Assembly (NCBI GenBank): GCA_007131745.1
Contig: SLPX01000105.1
Coordinates: forward strand, 1-64,000
Length of the DNA stretch: 64,000 nucleotides
DNA from: Myxococcales bacterium
GTDB taxonomy: Bacteria > Myxococcota > Polyangia > HGW-17 > SLPX01
Reading direction: 5' to 3'
In this document: in pieces, positions 27,925 through 36,440 of the stretch
How the letters are laid out: each line of letters starts with the position of its first letter
Numbering within the stretch: the first letter of the stretch is position 1
Translations under genes and position numbers: made by a program
The notes under the pieces: generated by a model
What the model saw: the letters and a program-made list of their open reading frames with translations, nothing else
The model's database searches: none
What the model was told of the DNA's origin: nothing

Positions 27925-28074
27925 GGCGTCCTCCTGTGTGCGTACGATATCTACAGATCGGACATGGACCGATCTTCACCTCTCTGGATGTAAGTGACTT
28001 GATTGGTGGGGAATGTTACAGAGAGTTCTTCCCTAAAACATAGCGGGATGGATCTGCTGTCAATGTGATCGTGT

Positions 28075-29256
28075 TTAGTTGAAAACCGATTTGTGAAGGT
28101 AGAGCTTGGGGCCGCCCGGGTTGAGCCACAAGATTACGCCGTAGTCGTCTATGGGTACCGGTACGATGCCTCCGTAATTGTCGAACGGCCATCCTTCTTC
28201 GGTCCAGTCGAACACCATCCTCCATTCGTCGATGGAAGGATCCAGTTCCCACATCACCCTTACGTCGGTCTTGAGCACCACCAGGTAATTCCCGGTTAGG
28301 GGATCATAAGTAAGGCTTGAGTTTGCTATGCTGAACTCGAAAGGAGCATCCTCCAGGTCCAGGATCACGCCTTCATCGTCAAGAAGGGATACCTTGCTGC
28401 GGGATTTGTTTCCTCCGATAAACATCATTTCCCTGCGAGTCCTGTTGTACTGGGCGCTGGAGTGGTAGCCGTCGACCGCAGCGTCGCCGTATTTCTGCCA
28501 CTCTCCATCTTGAAATCCGAAAACCTCGTTTACCCGGATGTAGACCAGGCTGTTCAATGCGTCGTGCCACTCTATGGGATCGGTGTGCGCCCAACCGGTG
28601 GCGGTTCCCGGAAATACTGTTTCAACCGTGATCCAAAAGTCGTGTGGAATCGAATAGCGATAAAGGGTTCGTTTGCCGTCTGCTGTGCCGAACTTGTAAT
28701 AAAAACCGCCGGGATCCAGTCCAACGGACCCATAAACGTATTTCTGCGACCTGGGCCCCTGTGTTGAAAGGATTCTCCATTCGTTTGTATCCGCAAGGTA
28801 GGCGATAAATACAGCCTCGTTTCTGTCAGCGTACATAAACACCCTTCTCCGGCCGCTGTCCCAATGAGCGCTGTCGCTCCATCTGTCGGCATCGGATGCG
28901 TGAGCTTTTACAAGATCTCCGTAAGAATCGAATCCTTCGGGTGTATTTCCATCGAGCGGCTGAAACTCCCCCGGTTCCAAGCCCGAAACGGTTTCCGAAA
29001 AAATCGAATCCGGTGCAGGAGTGTCAGGGTCCACGCAGGCAAGGCCGTCGGGTTCGTAACCCGGGTCGCAGATGCAAACCGCGATGTCATTTCTTATCAC
29101 TATGCAACTTCCATGTCCGGAGCAGTCCTGATCATTGCAGGGGTGTGGGGTGTCGTCGATGATCTTGTTCAAGGTGCAACCCGCAGGACCGGCCGGCAGT
29201 AAAAGAGCAAGCAGTGCAACCGGGATGTGTACAGGTTTTAACTGTTGTTTCTTCAT
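28075..29256 (-). CDS. Surface lipoprotein, propeller-like paralogue C with EGF-like module
   Basis: The N-terminus is a lipoprotein signal ending PAGPAGC. An EGF-like module follows (CNDQDCSGHGSC...AVCICDPGYEPDGLAC, about 37-73). The remainder is the family's shared beta-rich domain with PEGFDSYGDL, YNRTRREMMFIGG, YDPLTGNYLVVLK, MWELDPSIDEW and IDDYGVILWLNPGGPKLYLHKSVF. Its ATG is 7 bases after the stop of the shorter paralogue upstream, so the two are almost certainly cotranscribed. The Shine-Dalgarno match is weak, suggesting translational coupling. EGF-like modules of the eukaryotic CxCxxGY type are found in Myxococcota-like surface proteins. Confidence 0.87.
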   Translation of the reverse strand: MKKQQLKPVHIPVALLALLLPAGPAGCTLNKIIDDTPHPCNDQDCSGHGSCIVIRNDIAVCICDPGYEPDGLACVDPDTPAPDSIFSETVSGLEPGEFQPLDGNTPEGFDSYGDLVKAHASDADRWSDSAHWDSGRRRVFMYADRNEAVFIAYLADTNEWRILSTQGPRSQKYVYGSVGLDPGGFYYKFGTADGKRTLYRYSIPHDFWITVETVFPGTATGWAHTDPIEWHDALNSLVYIRVNEVFGFQDGEWQKYGDAAVDGYHSSAQYNRTRREMMFIGGNKSRSKVSLLDDEGVILDLEDAPFEFSIANSSLTYDPLTGNYLVVLKTDVRVMWELDPSIDEWRMVFDWTEEGWPFDNYGGIVPVPIDDYGVILWLNPGGPKLYLHKSVFN

Positions 29257-29262
29257 CGGTTT

Positions 29263-29775
29263 CTAGTCGAAAGCTGACTTGTGTTTATACAACACCGGTC
29301 CGGCCTTGTTGAACCAAGGTATCACTACGTCATCGTCCACGGGCGCTGGTACGATTGAACCTGAAAAATCGAACGTTACAAACACAAGGTGATTTCCCAT
29401 TCGTGGATCGTATTGTGCTTCATTTGACACGTTGTTGTCGGCCGAATCGGGGGTTCCATCCACGTCTTGGGAATCGGGCATGCAGAATCCATCTATGCAT
29501 GTATATCCCTCTTGGCAACTCTCGTCCGGATCGCAACGATCCAATTCTTTTATGCAGGATAGGCCTTCCGCACGGTAGCCCGGGTCGCAGATACAAACGG
29601 CCTCGCCGTCTTCCATGACGCCGCACACCCCCCGACCTGAACAGTCCTGGTCTGCGCAAGGGTCGGGGATGTCTTCAATGATCCTGTTTGAGCTGCAGCC
29701 TTTCATCACAAAGGTCGTAACCAGCATCATCAATGCAGAGATCAAGCTCAAGCCTTTGTTAGTGCGTTTCGGCAT
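29263..29775 (-). CDS. Internally deleted paralogue of the propeller-like lipoproteins
   Basis: The 170-residue protein matches paralogue C at both ends. N-terminally it has a lipobox (VMKGC), an NRIIEDIPDPC segment like the neighbour's NKIIDDTPHPC, and an EGF-like module (CSGRGVC...AVCICDPGYRAEGLSC). C-terminally it keeps only the last strands (YDPRMGNHLVFV and VDDDVVIPWFNKAGPVLYKHKSAF). The central 250 or so residues of the domain are missing, replaced by a short Cys-rich and acidic linker, yet the frame is intact. It is either a functional mini-version or a decaying duplicate kept in frame. It is the first gene of the minus-strand cluster. Confidence 0.8.
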   Translation of the reverse strand: MPKRTNKGLSLISALMMLVTTFVMKGCSSNRIIEDIPDPCADQDCSGRGVCGVMEDGEAVCICDPGYRAEGLSCIKELDRCDPDESCQEGYTCIDGFCMPDSQDVDGTPDSADNNVSNEAQYDPRMGNHLVFVTFDFSGSIVPAPVDDDVVIPWFNKAGPVLYKHKSAFD

Positions 29776-29939
29776 AGCGGCGATAATGTCCTTCGTGTCC
29801 TTTATATTGCCTGCCTTTTAGACCGGTTGCAAAGGCAATCTCCAAATACTATTACAGGACACAGCGGTGTTCTTGTCAATCCGGATAGTTTTTTAGCGCG
29901 GAATTTTTGGGGTGAAAGTCGGCTGAGCCGACCTGATGT

Positions 29940-31400
29940 CTAAGGGGACGGCTGGAGCTTTTTGATGAACTGGTTTGCCTGAAGAGCCGCGCCTGTTCCC
30001 GGGTGGCGTTTAGCCAGATCTTGGAAAATGCTTATTGCTTCAGTTGTTCGGCCGAGGGACATAAAACCTCTTCCCAGCCGCAGCCTGGCTTCTGCATCCA
30101 GGGGACGCAGGGAGGGTGGGGCTGCCAGGTAAGCTCGAAGAAGACCGACCGCCTCTCCGGGGTTGCGCAAATTGTCCTGAAATAGTCTCGCAGCCTGGAA
30201 TCGCGCCCGGTTGGCGTATGCAGGAGATCCGACCTCGATGACTTTTCGATAGGCTCTTATTGCTTCAGCATGTCCCCCCGCCCTGCGGCGACATTCTCCA
30301 AGCAGCCACCAGTCCGAGCCACTGCCGGGGTTTCGGGCAAGACGGCGTTTCAGCGCGGATTCCGCTTTTTCGTATTCACGTTCCAGGATCCATTCGCGGA
30401 TTGTCTCAGTGTCGGGGCCGCTAGGATCTCTTCTTCTAATCCTATCTTGGGGAGGCCGATCCGTTTCGGGCAGCGGTGGAGTTTTTGAATCGATATCCTC
30501 GTGAGAATCATCTGGTAGGAGATGCGAATGGTGCGACGAGGGTTCATCTGAAAGAACCGCGGAAATTCTCTTTTCCTCGTTTCTGTCGAGAGGCTGAATG
30601 ATTGCGCTTTCTTCCCCGTCAAATTCCAGTCGTTGGCCCTCGCGTACCATTCTCATTTTGCCAAGTCGGCCTACAACCATGACTCGTCCTTTTGAGACGC
30701 TTACGGAAAACTCGTCTCCATAATCGACCAGGAAACGTGTTCCCACAACTTCCACCAGATAGTCGCCGGCTTCTACGCTGAGTTGTCGTTTGTTCGGGTC
30801 GGATGTGGTTTCGACCGCTATGGCGCCTTTGGTCAGGCGGAGCAGGATTTTTCCGTCTTGTGTCGGCAAAAAGGTCGCTGAACTGTTTGCGGCCAACCCG
30901 ATGTGATTTCCTTCGATGTCGACCAACAACCTTCCCCCGGATAATGTTTCCATATGCCAGATGTTGTCCGAACCCGGCCGCAATTTCGATTCACCCTCTT
31001 TGAAAACAATACTGGGACTGGGTGGGGAAACAGCTGAGATCGAAGGGAAAACTACTTTGTCTTGGACATCGGACTGCCTGACCAGCACCAACATCGTTAC
31101 AATCAGGACTGTTGCGGCTGCAGCTGCAGCTGCAAAACCATAAACCAAACGGGTAAGTTTTCGTCTTTGTCCTGACATGCGTTCCAGCGCTTTTCGTTCC
31201 AGGACGCGTGCGTCTTCAACCGTGGCCTCAGGATGCGGTCTGGTTGCGAGCCATGTTCGCAAGCCATCGTCCATGGCATTCGTTTCGTTTACAACGGATC
31301 TGCAAGCGCTGCAGTCGGTGAGATGAGCCGAGAAATCTTTGCGTTCCTCTTCGGATAGCAGATCTGCCAGAAAGCTGTCTATCTTTTTGCATTTGCTCAT
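29940..31400 (-). CDS. Membrane anti-sigma-like protein with zinc-finger, FecR and TPR regions
   Basis: The cytoplasmic N-terminus has a zf-HC2 anti-sigma signature (HLTDCSACRSVV). A membrane helix (about 84-108) leads to a FecR-type beta domain (about 150-285), an acidic and Pro-rich linker, and C-terminal tetratricopeptide-like repeats (about 340-480). This domain order fits a transmembrane sensor that holds an ECF sigma factor in the cytoplasm and receives a periplasmic signal. Its ATG overlaps the stop of the sigma gene by ATGA, the usual coupling for sigma/anti-sigma pairs. About 160 bases separate its stop from the lipoprotein cluster downstream. Confidence 0.9.
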   Translation of the reverse strand: MSKCKKIDSFLADLLSEEERKDFSAHLTDCSACRSVVNETNAMDDGLRTWLATRPHPEATVEDARVLERKALERMSGQRRKLTRLVYGFAAAAAAATVLIVTMLVLVRQSDVQDKVVFPSISAVSPPSPSIVFKEGESKLRPGSDNIWHMETLSGGRLLVDIEGNHIGLAANSSATFLPTQDGKILLRLTKGAIAVETTSDPNKRQLSVEAGDYLVEVVGTRFLVDYGDEFSVSVSKGRVMVVGRLGKMRMVREGQRLEFDGEESAIIQPLDRNEEKRISAVLSDEPSSHHSHLLPDDSHEDIDSKTPPLPETDRPPQDRIRRRDPSGPDTETIREWILEREYEKAESALKRRLARNPGSGSDWWLLGECRRRAGGHAEAIRAYRKVIEVGSPAYANRARFQAARLFQDNLRNPGEAVGLLRAYLAAPPSLRPLDAEARLRLGRGFMSLGRTTEAISIFQDLAKRHPGTGAALQANQFIKKLQPSP

Positions 31401-31990
31401 GTTTCACCTTCGATGGTTTTGCTCTTCAACACTGCGTCGCGCAACGCTGCTCGGGCACGATGCAAGCGCACCCGTACTGCACCATGATGTATGTTCATAA
31501 CCTCTGCTATTTCGTAACCCGACAGGCCTTCTTCCACTTGAAGCATCAATATTTGGCGCTGGTCCATGGGCAGTCGGCTCAATGCTTGCGCGATTGCGTC
31601 GGTGGAATCGTCCTGTTCTTGAGGACCCAATGAGCGGGGTTTTGGAACGCTCGTGGCGTTTACTCTCAGTAGTTTCTCCCGAAGCCATCGTTTTCTCCGA
31701 GTGGATCGTGCCATGTTTGCGGCTATTCCCAAAATCCATGATCGCGCCTTTCCCGAACTGCGGTAGCGACCAGCGCTTTTCGGAAGAGCCAGGAAAACAT
31801 CGTGACAAATGTCTTTGGCCGTATCGTTGTCTTCGAGGGTCCGGTAGAGAAAGCGCAGCACAGCCGTGCCGTGGCGCAGATAAAGTTCACCCAAAGAAGA
31901 TATGTCACCCTCGGCGACGGCGAATATAAGTTCATCATCGGTTTTTTGTCCGCTTATGTTCACACAAGGATCCTTGTCTATCCGATACAT
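31397..31990 (-). CDS. ECF-type RNA polymerase sigma factor
   Basis: The protein has sigma region 2 (LGELYLRHGTAVLRFLYRTL, DICHDVFLAL, ARSWILGIAANMARSTRRKRW) and region 4 with a helix-turn-helix (LPMDQRQILMLQVEEGLSGYEIAEVMNIHHGAVRVRLHRARAAL), and lacks regions 1 and 3, as ECF sigma factors do. I prefer the ATG at 31990 (197 residues); the frame opens at 32038. It overlaps the FecR/TPR anti-sigma gene by four bases. The upstream barrel candidate and the divergent kelch lipoprotein are the most likely local targets, but no promoter motif pair was confirmed. Confidence 0.92.
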   Translation of the reverse strand: MYRIDKDPCVNISGQKTDDELIFAVAEGDISSLGELYLRHGTAVLRFLYRTLEDNDTAKDICHDVFLALPKSAGRYRSSGKARSWILGIAANMARSTRRKRWLREKLLRVNATSVPKPRSLGPQEQDDSTDAIAQALSRLPMDQRQILMLQVEEGLSGYEIAEVMNIHHGAVRVRLHRARAALRDAVLKSKTIEGET

Positions 31991-32092
31991 GGGGCGGTTT
32001 CCCTGTATCTTCAACCTTTTGTGTCTTAGGGCAACCAAAATGTTACAAGAAGAAATTGTTAATCCGTTTTTGGATGCATTCCCAAGGTCGCA

Positions 32093-33172
32093 TCAAATAG
32101 CGAGAACGAAAGACAGTGACGCTTGCCAGGATAGGTAAGGAGTGGAGAAGAAGAGTTCCCCGGTGGATCTGAGGGTCAGGGTTTGTTTCAATGGAGTGGC
32201 GGAAATGGACGCTCCTGCAACCAAGAACGTTTTGCCCCCGAGCGGTATGTGCAACTCGGGGCCTATGTCAGCGGCCACGCTCCAAAATGATGCATGCTGG
32301 GGTACAATCGTTTCGCCTCTGATCCAAATGCTCGTCCATGTTGCGTGGATGTTTAATGCCGGACCAAGAAACAGCGGACCTGCTTTCCACAAATAGCAAA
32401 GGCCGGTGCCTGGAGCCATGGACATGGAACTGATTTCATAATCAATTTTTTGTCCCCACGGTCCTCCGTATGCACCGAAGAAAACCCGGCCGCGTAGTCC
32501 ACGTTTGATCCTTCGTTCCACAGTCAGTGTTCCTCCTGCCGCCAGAGATGGGCCGAGTTGTCCTACCATGCCTCCCAGCAAGGTTGCTTTCGCTGAGATG
32601 GACCAAGGAGAAATCCTTTTTGTTGGTGGCGCCGCTGCTTGAGATCTCACGGCTTCGACTACATGTGAAAGCTTGTCTTGGGAAGCGGGGACCTCGTGGA
32701 ACAGGAAAGCGGTTCCCAATAATTCCCGAGCCGCCATGGCAAGATCCGTTGTATAGCCGGGTTGCCTGGGGTTTCCTTCCACCAACCGGACAAGCGCGCG
32801 CCCTGAACTCAGAACCACCATGTTCAACAATACGAGTCTCGGGGATGCTTCACTGAGCCAGGTAGCGGCCAAACCGTTATGTTTTTCGAGCAATCTTCGA
32901 ACACTTCCGATTTGAGAAGCGAGCGGTTGGTCTTCGAAATCCTCCAGATCGGGATCTACGCTGAGCACCCTGACTCCGTCCATTGCTAATTCCAGGCAAG
33001 CCAGAAACTGCCGATTTCTTTTCATTTCTTCCAGGCCGGTGCCGACTCGGATTACAAGCAGAGCAGAGCTTTCATCCGGTTTGAGATGCGCGTCCGGAAC
33101 ACTGTTTGTTGAAGCATGTGGAGCCGTGGTTGCGAGCAGGATAAAAGTGAATATGGCTGGAGTTGTCTTCAT
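32093..33172 (-). CDS. Secreted protein with C-terminal outer-membrane beta-barrel-like region
   Basis: A signal peptide (about 1-20, cleaved near PHAS) precedes a soluble domain (about 30-190) with alternating helices and strands. The C-terminal half is made of amphipathic beta strands with Gly turns and aromatic residues (FFGAYGGPWGQKIDYEISSMSMAPGTG, AGPLFLGPALNIHATWTS, FLVAGASISATPL), ending in a hydrophobic strand (LSWQASLSFVLAI). That pattern suggests a small outer-membrane barrel. It is the first gene of a probable operon with the ECF sigma factor and its anti-sigma partner; 102 bases separate its stop from the preferred sigma start. Identity beyond this is not recognised. Confidence 0.75.
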   Translation of the reverse strand: MKTTPAIFTFILLATTAPHASTNSVPDAHLKPDESSALLVIRVGTGLEEMKRNRQFLACLELAMDGVRVLSVDPDLEDFEDQPLASQIGSVRRLLEKHNGLAATWLSEASPRLVLLNMVVLSSGRALVRLVEGNPRQPGYTTDLAMAARELLGTAFLFHEVPASQDKLSHVVEAVRSQAAAPPTKRISPWSISAKATLLGGMVGQLGPSLAAGGTLTVERRIKRGLRGRVFFGAYGGPWGQKIDYEISSMSMAPGTGLCYLWKAGPLFLGPALNIHATWTSIWIRGETIVPQHASFWSVAADIGPELHIPLGGKTFLVAGASISATPLKQTLTLRSTGELFFSTPYLSWQASLSFVLAI

Positions 33173-33355
33173 GGATTAGCGATTTCCCTTTGAGCAACTT
33201 GATGTCTTCTACCACGAAATCGGGAATCTCACATGAAAAACCGCTAAAAACTTGAAATGAATACAGGTATGAGTCAGTCGTTATTGACAAGTGAAAAGTC
33301 TTGACCCTCTTTTGAGTGCCGTTGCATTCTTGCAAAGAAAATAAGGAGTCTGCAA

Positions 33356-35005
33356 GTGAAGTATTCAAAATCAAGACAAATTGTCTCTCCTCACCCTTTT
33401 GGGGTCGGAAAAATCAAGACGGTTCTTGTGCTTTCGTTGGCTTTGTTTCTTTCCGGTTGTGGGGAGAAGCATTCGTTGTCTTTTGTCGTTGTGACGCCGG
33501 AAGAAGATCCTTTTGAGGGTGTTACTCAAATGATACTCAGGATCGGAAACAAGGAAAAGACCGAGACTGTATCCGATTCGGGCAGCATATCAATGAGCTT
33601 GAATGTGGCATACGGCGAGCGAGTTCAGCTCGAATTGATCGGTCTTGATGCGGAGGGCGATGTGTTGTGTTCGGGAAAATCGCCTTTGTTTTATGCGGTG
33701 GGGTCGAAACAGAAATTGCGGCTCTGGGTGAGCAGGGCGGGTGAATTGAGTTTGCACCCGGAGCAATTGGAGCAAGCGGCCGGCAGGATGAGCTTTGCGG
33801 ATTATCTGCTGGAAAGCCACGGAGGCGTCGACGGAAATCTCCTTCTTTATTCCTTTTGGTTCGGCGGATGCGACTCGATGGGCCTGCCTGTCGACACCAC
33901 CGGCTTTTTTGATCCTTATCTCCAGGAGACAGTAGCTTTGCCTCGGATGGAGGATTCGGGCTCTTGGATCGATCCCATGGCTCCGGTAGAGCCGCGGTGT
34001 GAAAGCGCGGTCATGGGTGTCGAATCAGGCTATTTTCTCATATATGGCGGAGTTGATTCGGACGGGTATGCGACCGACACCATGTACCTCGTTGTTCCCA
34101 GAGCCGACGATTACAAGTACATGGAACTCAACATGGGAAACAACGACAATGGAGAAGATTGGACTCGCAGTGGTTCGCAGACTGTCACGTTCGGTCCTTA
34201 TCCGGGGTTGTATACGGAGGGGTATCATCGGATCGTAAACAATTTTCTCATTACGGGCGGGCGCAACAGCCTCTCTTCCCGGTCTCAAACTGCTCTGCAC
34301 GTTGTTTCCAAGCTAAGCAGTCACGCATGGGACTACATGTTTGAGATGGAGTCCGTGGAGTTGCTGGAACCAAGAGGATCATCCCACACGGCTACGGTGA
34401 CGGTTTCCAGGGAAAATGATGTGGAGGTTCGAACAGTGCTGCTTTTCGGTGGAACCGAAGATGCAACGGGAGTGTATATGGCTGAGACACTGCGTTACGC
34501 GATTGATTGGGCCCAACCCGACTGGAACTGGAGTTGGATTCAGAAAGGTTACGATCTGGATGAAGGGGGAGAGATTCTGCCGGCAGTCACCGGGCACGCA
34601 GCGGTTACCTTGACGGACGGCGCTATTTTGGTTGCAGGTGGAAAAAGAAGTGACGGCGTCAGGTTGGCGGATGCATGGTTGTTTGACCCGAGAGGCGATA
34701 CGATCACGCGTTTACCGGATTTTCTTGATGAGCCCAGAGCCGGGCACACAATGACTCGTACGGGTAACATTGTTTTGATAGCCGGTGGTGAAAAGGGGGA
34801 CGGAGTGCTTGCAGAGGATGCGCTCCTTGTGACCGATGATCGGTTGAACGGGATACTCGAACAAACCGGTCGCGTGCGGATGAATGTTCCAAGGTGGGGG
34901 CACGGAGCGATTATCCTGGGAAACGGTGAGATTGCTTTACTGGGAGGGTTTGACCATGGCGCCGGTCCTCTGAAATCCATCGAGATATTCAATCCTCGGT
35001 TTTGA
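33356..35005 (+). CDS. Kelch-repeat lipoprotein
   Basis: The signal ends at the lipobox LFLSGC (about residue 35). A small beta domain (about 40-140) is followed by a kelch-type beta-propeller with blades such as HAAVTLTDGAILVAGGKRSDG, HTMTRTGNIVLIAGGEKGDG and HGAIILGNGEIALLGGFDHG. Such proteins are displayed on the outer membrane and bind sugars or proteins. The start is a GTG with AAGGAG 7 bases upstream. It is transcribed divergently from the barrel/sigma/anti-sigma operon. Its 3' end overlaps the convergent pssA gene by 17 bases. Confidence 0.9.
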   Translation: MKYSKSRQIVSPHPFGVGKIKTVLVLSLALFLSGCGEKHSLSFVVVTPEEDPFEGVTQMILRIGNKEKTETVSDSGSISMSLNVAYGERVQLELIGLDAEGDVLCSGKSPLFYAVGSKQKLRLWVSRAGELSLHPEQLEQAAGRMSFADYLLESHGGVDGNLLLYSFWFGGCDSMGLPVDTTGFFDPYLQETVALPRMEDSGSWIDPMAPVEPRCESAVMGVESGYFLIYGGVDSDGYATDTMYLVVPRADDYKYMELNMGNNDNGEDWTRSGSQTVTFGPYPGLYTEGYHRIVNNFLITGGRNSLSSRSQTALHVVSKLSSHAWDYMFEMESVELLEPRGSSHTATVTVSRENDVEVRTVLLFGGTEDATGVYMAETLRYAIDWAQPDWNWSWIQKGYDLDEGGEILPAVTGHAAVTLTDGAILVAGGKRSDGVRLADAWLFDPRGDTITRLPDFLDEPRAGHTMTRTGNIVLIAGGEKGDGVLAEDALLVTDDRLNGILEQTGRVRMNVPRWGHGAIILGNGEIALLGGFDHGAGPLKSIEIFNPRF

Positions 35006-35882
35006 CAGGTTTTTCTTTGTAGGGCTGCACGGATAGAACATCCAGAAAATCACGTTTTTTGTGTTTTTTGGAATCTTTAATGAACAAAGTGTAGAAAACC
35101 GAAATCGCCAGGTATTGAAATGCTACGAGCCAGAGATAACCTGGAAACACCCTGAACGGCACCACCAAGTAAGTGAGTACGATATTGGACACGAGATAAA
35201 TGTCCATGCCGGTTTTGCCGGTGCGCTTGAGTTTGGGGACCTTGACTCCGCTTACCATGAGGAAGGAAAGAAACAGGATATAGATCCAGAAGTAATGAAA
35301 CATTTCATCAGGGGTCGAAAAATTTCCGAGCAACCTGTAATCAAGTGCCCAACTTTGGTAGACCGAATTGTGGGGAGCGTATTTCATCATGAATAGAAGC
35401 GCCGACGAGGTTAAACCACCTGCCATGGGCATCGCCAGTCCGAAATACACATCCGAACCCCCGAGCGTGTCTTCCACGTTGAAACGGGCCAAACGTATCG
35501 CAGAGCACAACACGTAAATACAGCAACAAGCGCCGGATAAAACGGTTGTAGCGGTGGTCGTTTCGATGATCGATGATCTGGTCAACGCAGAGAATGCAAA
35601 AACTGCCGGAGCTAAGCCGAACGCTATGAGATCGGCCAGCGAATCGAATTCGACGCCGAAACGGCTGGATGCCCCTAAGAGACGAGCTGTGGTTCCGTCC
35701 AATTTGTCAAGCAGGACGCTTAAAAGAATGATCCAGCCGGCCCAGTACAGATTGCCGGAAAAGCTGAGAAACGTGGAAACGGCACCCAGGGAAAGGTTGG
35801 TGGCGGTTACCAAGTTGGGAAAGACATATTTCATTCGAGATGAAGCGAGCTTTTCTCTGCCTGTCTTTTCATTGGTTTTCAT
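34989..35882 (-). CDS. pssA: CDP-diacylglycerol--serine O-phosphatidyltransferase
   Basis: The integral membrane protein has the CDP-alcohol phosphotransferase signature D-G-x2-A-R-x8-G-x3-D-x3-D, seen as DGTTARLLGASSRFGVEFDSLAD, plus about eight membrane helices. It makes phosphatidylserine, the precursor of phosphatidylethanolamine, from CDP-diacylglycerol and serine. The 297-residue length includes a basic C-terminal tail (KDSKKHKKRDFLD). PssA is favoured over PgsA because the N-terminus FPNLVTATNLSLG is typical of PssA type II. It is convergent with and overlaps the kelch gene by 17 bases, and lies 10 bases downstream of the PilZ gene on the same strand. No decarboxylase (psd) is in this window. 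Confidence 0.92.
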   Translation of the reverse strand: MKTNEKTGREKLASSRMKYVFPNLVTATNLSLGAVSTFLSFSGNLYWAGWIILLSVLLDKLDGTTARLLGASSRFGVEFDSLADLIAFGLAPAVFAFSALTRSSIIETTTATTVLSGACCCIYVLCSAIRLARFNVEDTLGGSDVYFGLAMPMAGGLTSSALLFMMKYAPHNSVYQSWALDYRLLGNFSTPDEMFHYFWIYILFLSFLMVSGVKVPKLKRTGKTGMDIYLVSNIVLTYLVVPFRVFPGYLWLVAFQYLAISVFYTLFIKDSKKHKKRDFLDVLSVQPYKEKPVKTED

Positions 35883-35892
35883 TGATCGAAGA

Positions 35893-36312
35893 CTACTTGT
35901 TTCCGTGGTAACCCATCAGTTTGGAGTAGAGTAGAGGGCCGAGGCTGCTGATCATGAGTTTCTCGACTGCATTGTGAACAGCGGTGCGTTCTTCGTCGTC
36001 TTTGTATAGGAATTGAATGCCCATGCCTGGTTCGTGATTCGGATCGATACCGGGGGGAACCGGTTCTCCCGGACGAACCACCCATTTTACTTCGCCCGTC
36101 AGGTTGAAAGGCTCGTTCAATGTCGGGACGTGCAGTTTGAAAATGAACCGTGTTCCCACTTCAAGCGGTTTTTCCGTTTGTATGAACGTTCCGCCTTTAC
36201 AAATGTTTTTCGTATAGTCGGCGAAAAAAGTGTTGAGCTTCTTGTATTCCACCTTGAGTTCTATGGGAACTCTCGGATGGTCTCGCCGATCTGTTACTTT
36301 GTTGTTCTCCAT
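35893..36312 (-). CDS. PilZ domain protein
   Basis: The 139-residue protein is a single PilZ domain. The c-di-GMP-binding elements are RRDHPR near residue 10 (RxxxR) and DYTKNICKGGTFIQ (D/N-x-S-x-x-G-like, here with Asn and Lys substitutions). The C-terminal MGIQFLYKDDEERTAVHNAVEKL matches a group common in Myxococcota. It is a candidate receptor for the c-di-GMP controlled by the HD-GYP protein at 1560-3140, but the link is inference. It is followed 10 bases later by pssA on the same strand, so the two may be cotranscribed. Confidence 0.9.
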   Translation of the reverse strand: MENNKVTDRRDHPRVPIELKVEYKKLNTFFADYTKNICKGGTFIQTEKPLEVGTRFIFKLHVPTLNEPFNLTGEVKWVVRPGEPVPPGIDPNHEPGMGIQFLYKDDEERTAVHNAVEKLMISSLGPLLYSKLMGYHGNK

Positions 36313-36339
36313 AAACCAGCCGCTTTTTTCGGTGACCGA

Positions 36340-36368
36340 GTATATATAACACCTGTTTCAATAGGTGA
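36340..36368 (-). promoter_or_regulatory. Candidate promoter for the PilZ/pssA pair
   Basis: On the minus strand TTCACC (-35, plus 36363-36368) and TATATA (-10, plus 36340-36345) are spaced by 17 bases and lie about 30-55 bases before the PilZ ATG. The -35 match is partial. Confidence 0.3.
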
Positions 36369-36440
36369 AATCAAGTGTATTTTGAATAATATTCACGAGA
36401 ACACTTTGCAAGCAGAAAAGAATGACTTTGGTCATTGTTT

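Noticed and set aside
29263..29775. Frameshifted pseudogene
   Set aside because: The frame is uninterrupted with intact signal, EGF-like module and proper end; an in-frame deletion fits better than a pseudogene call.
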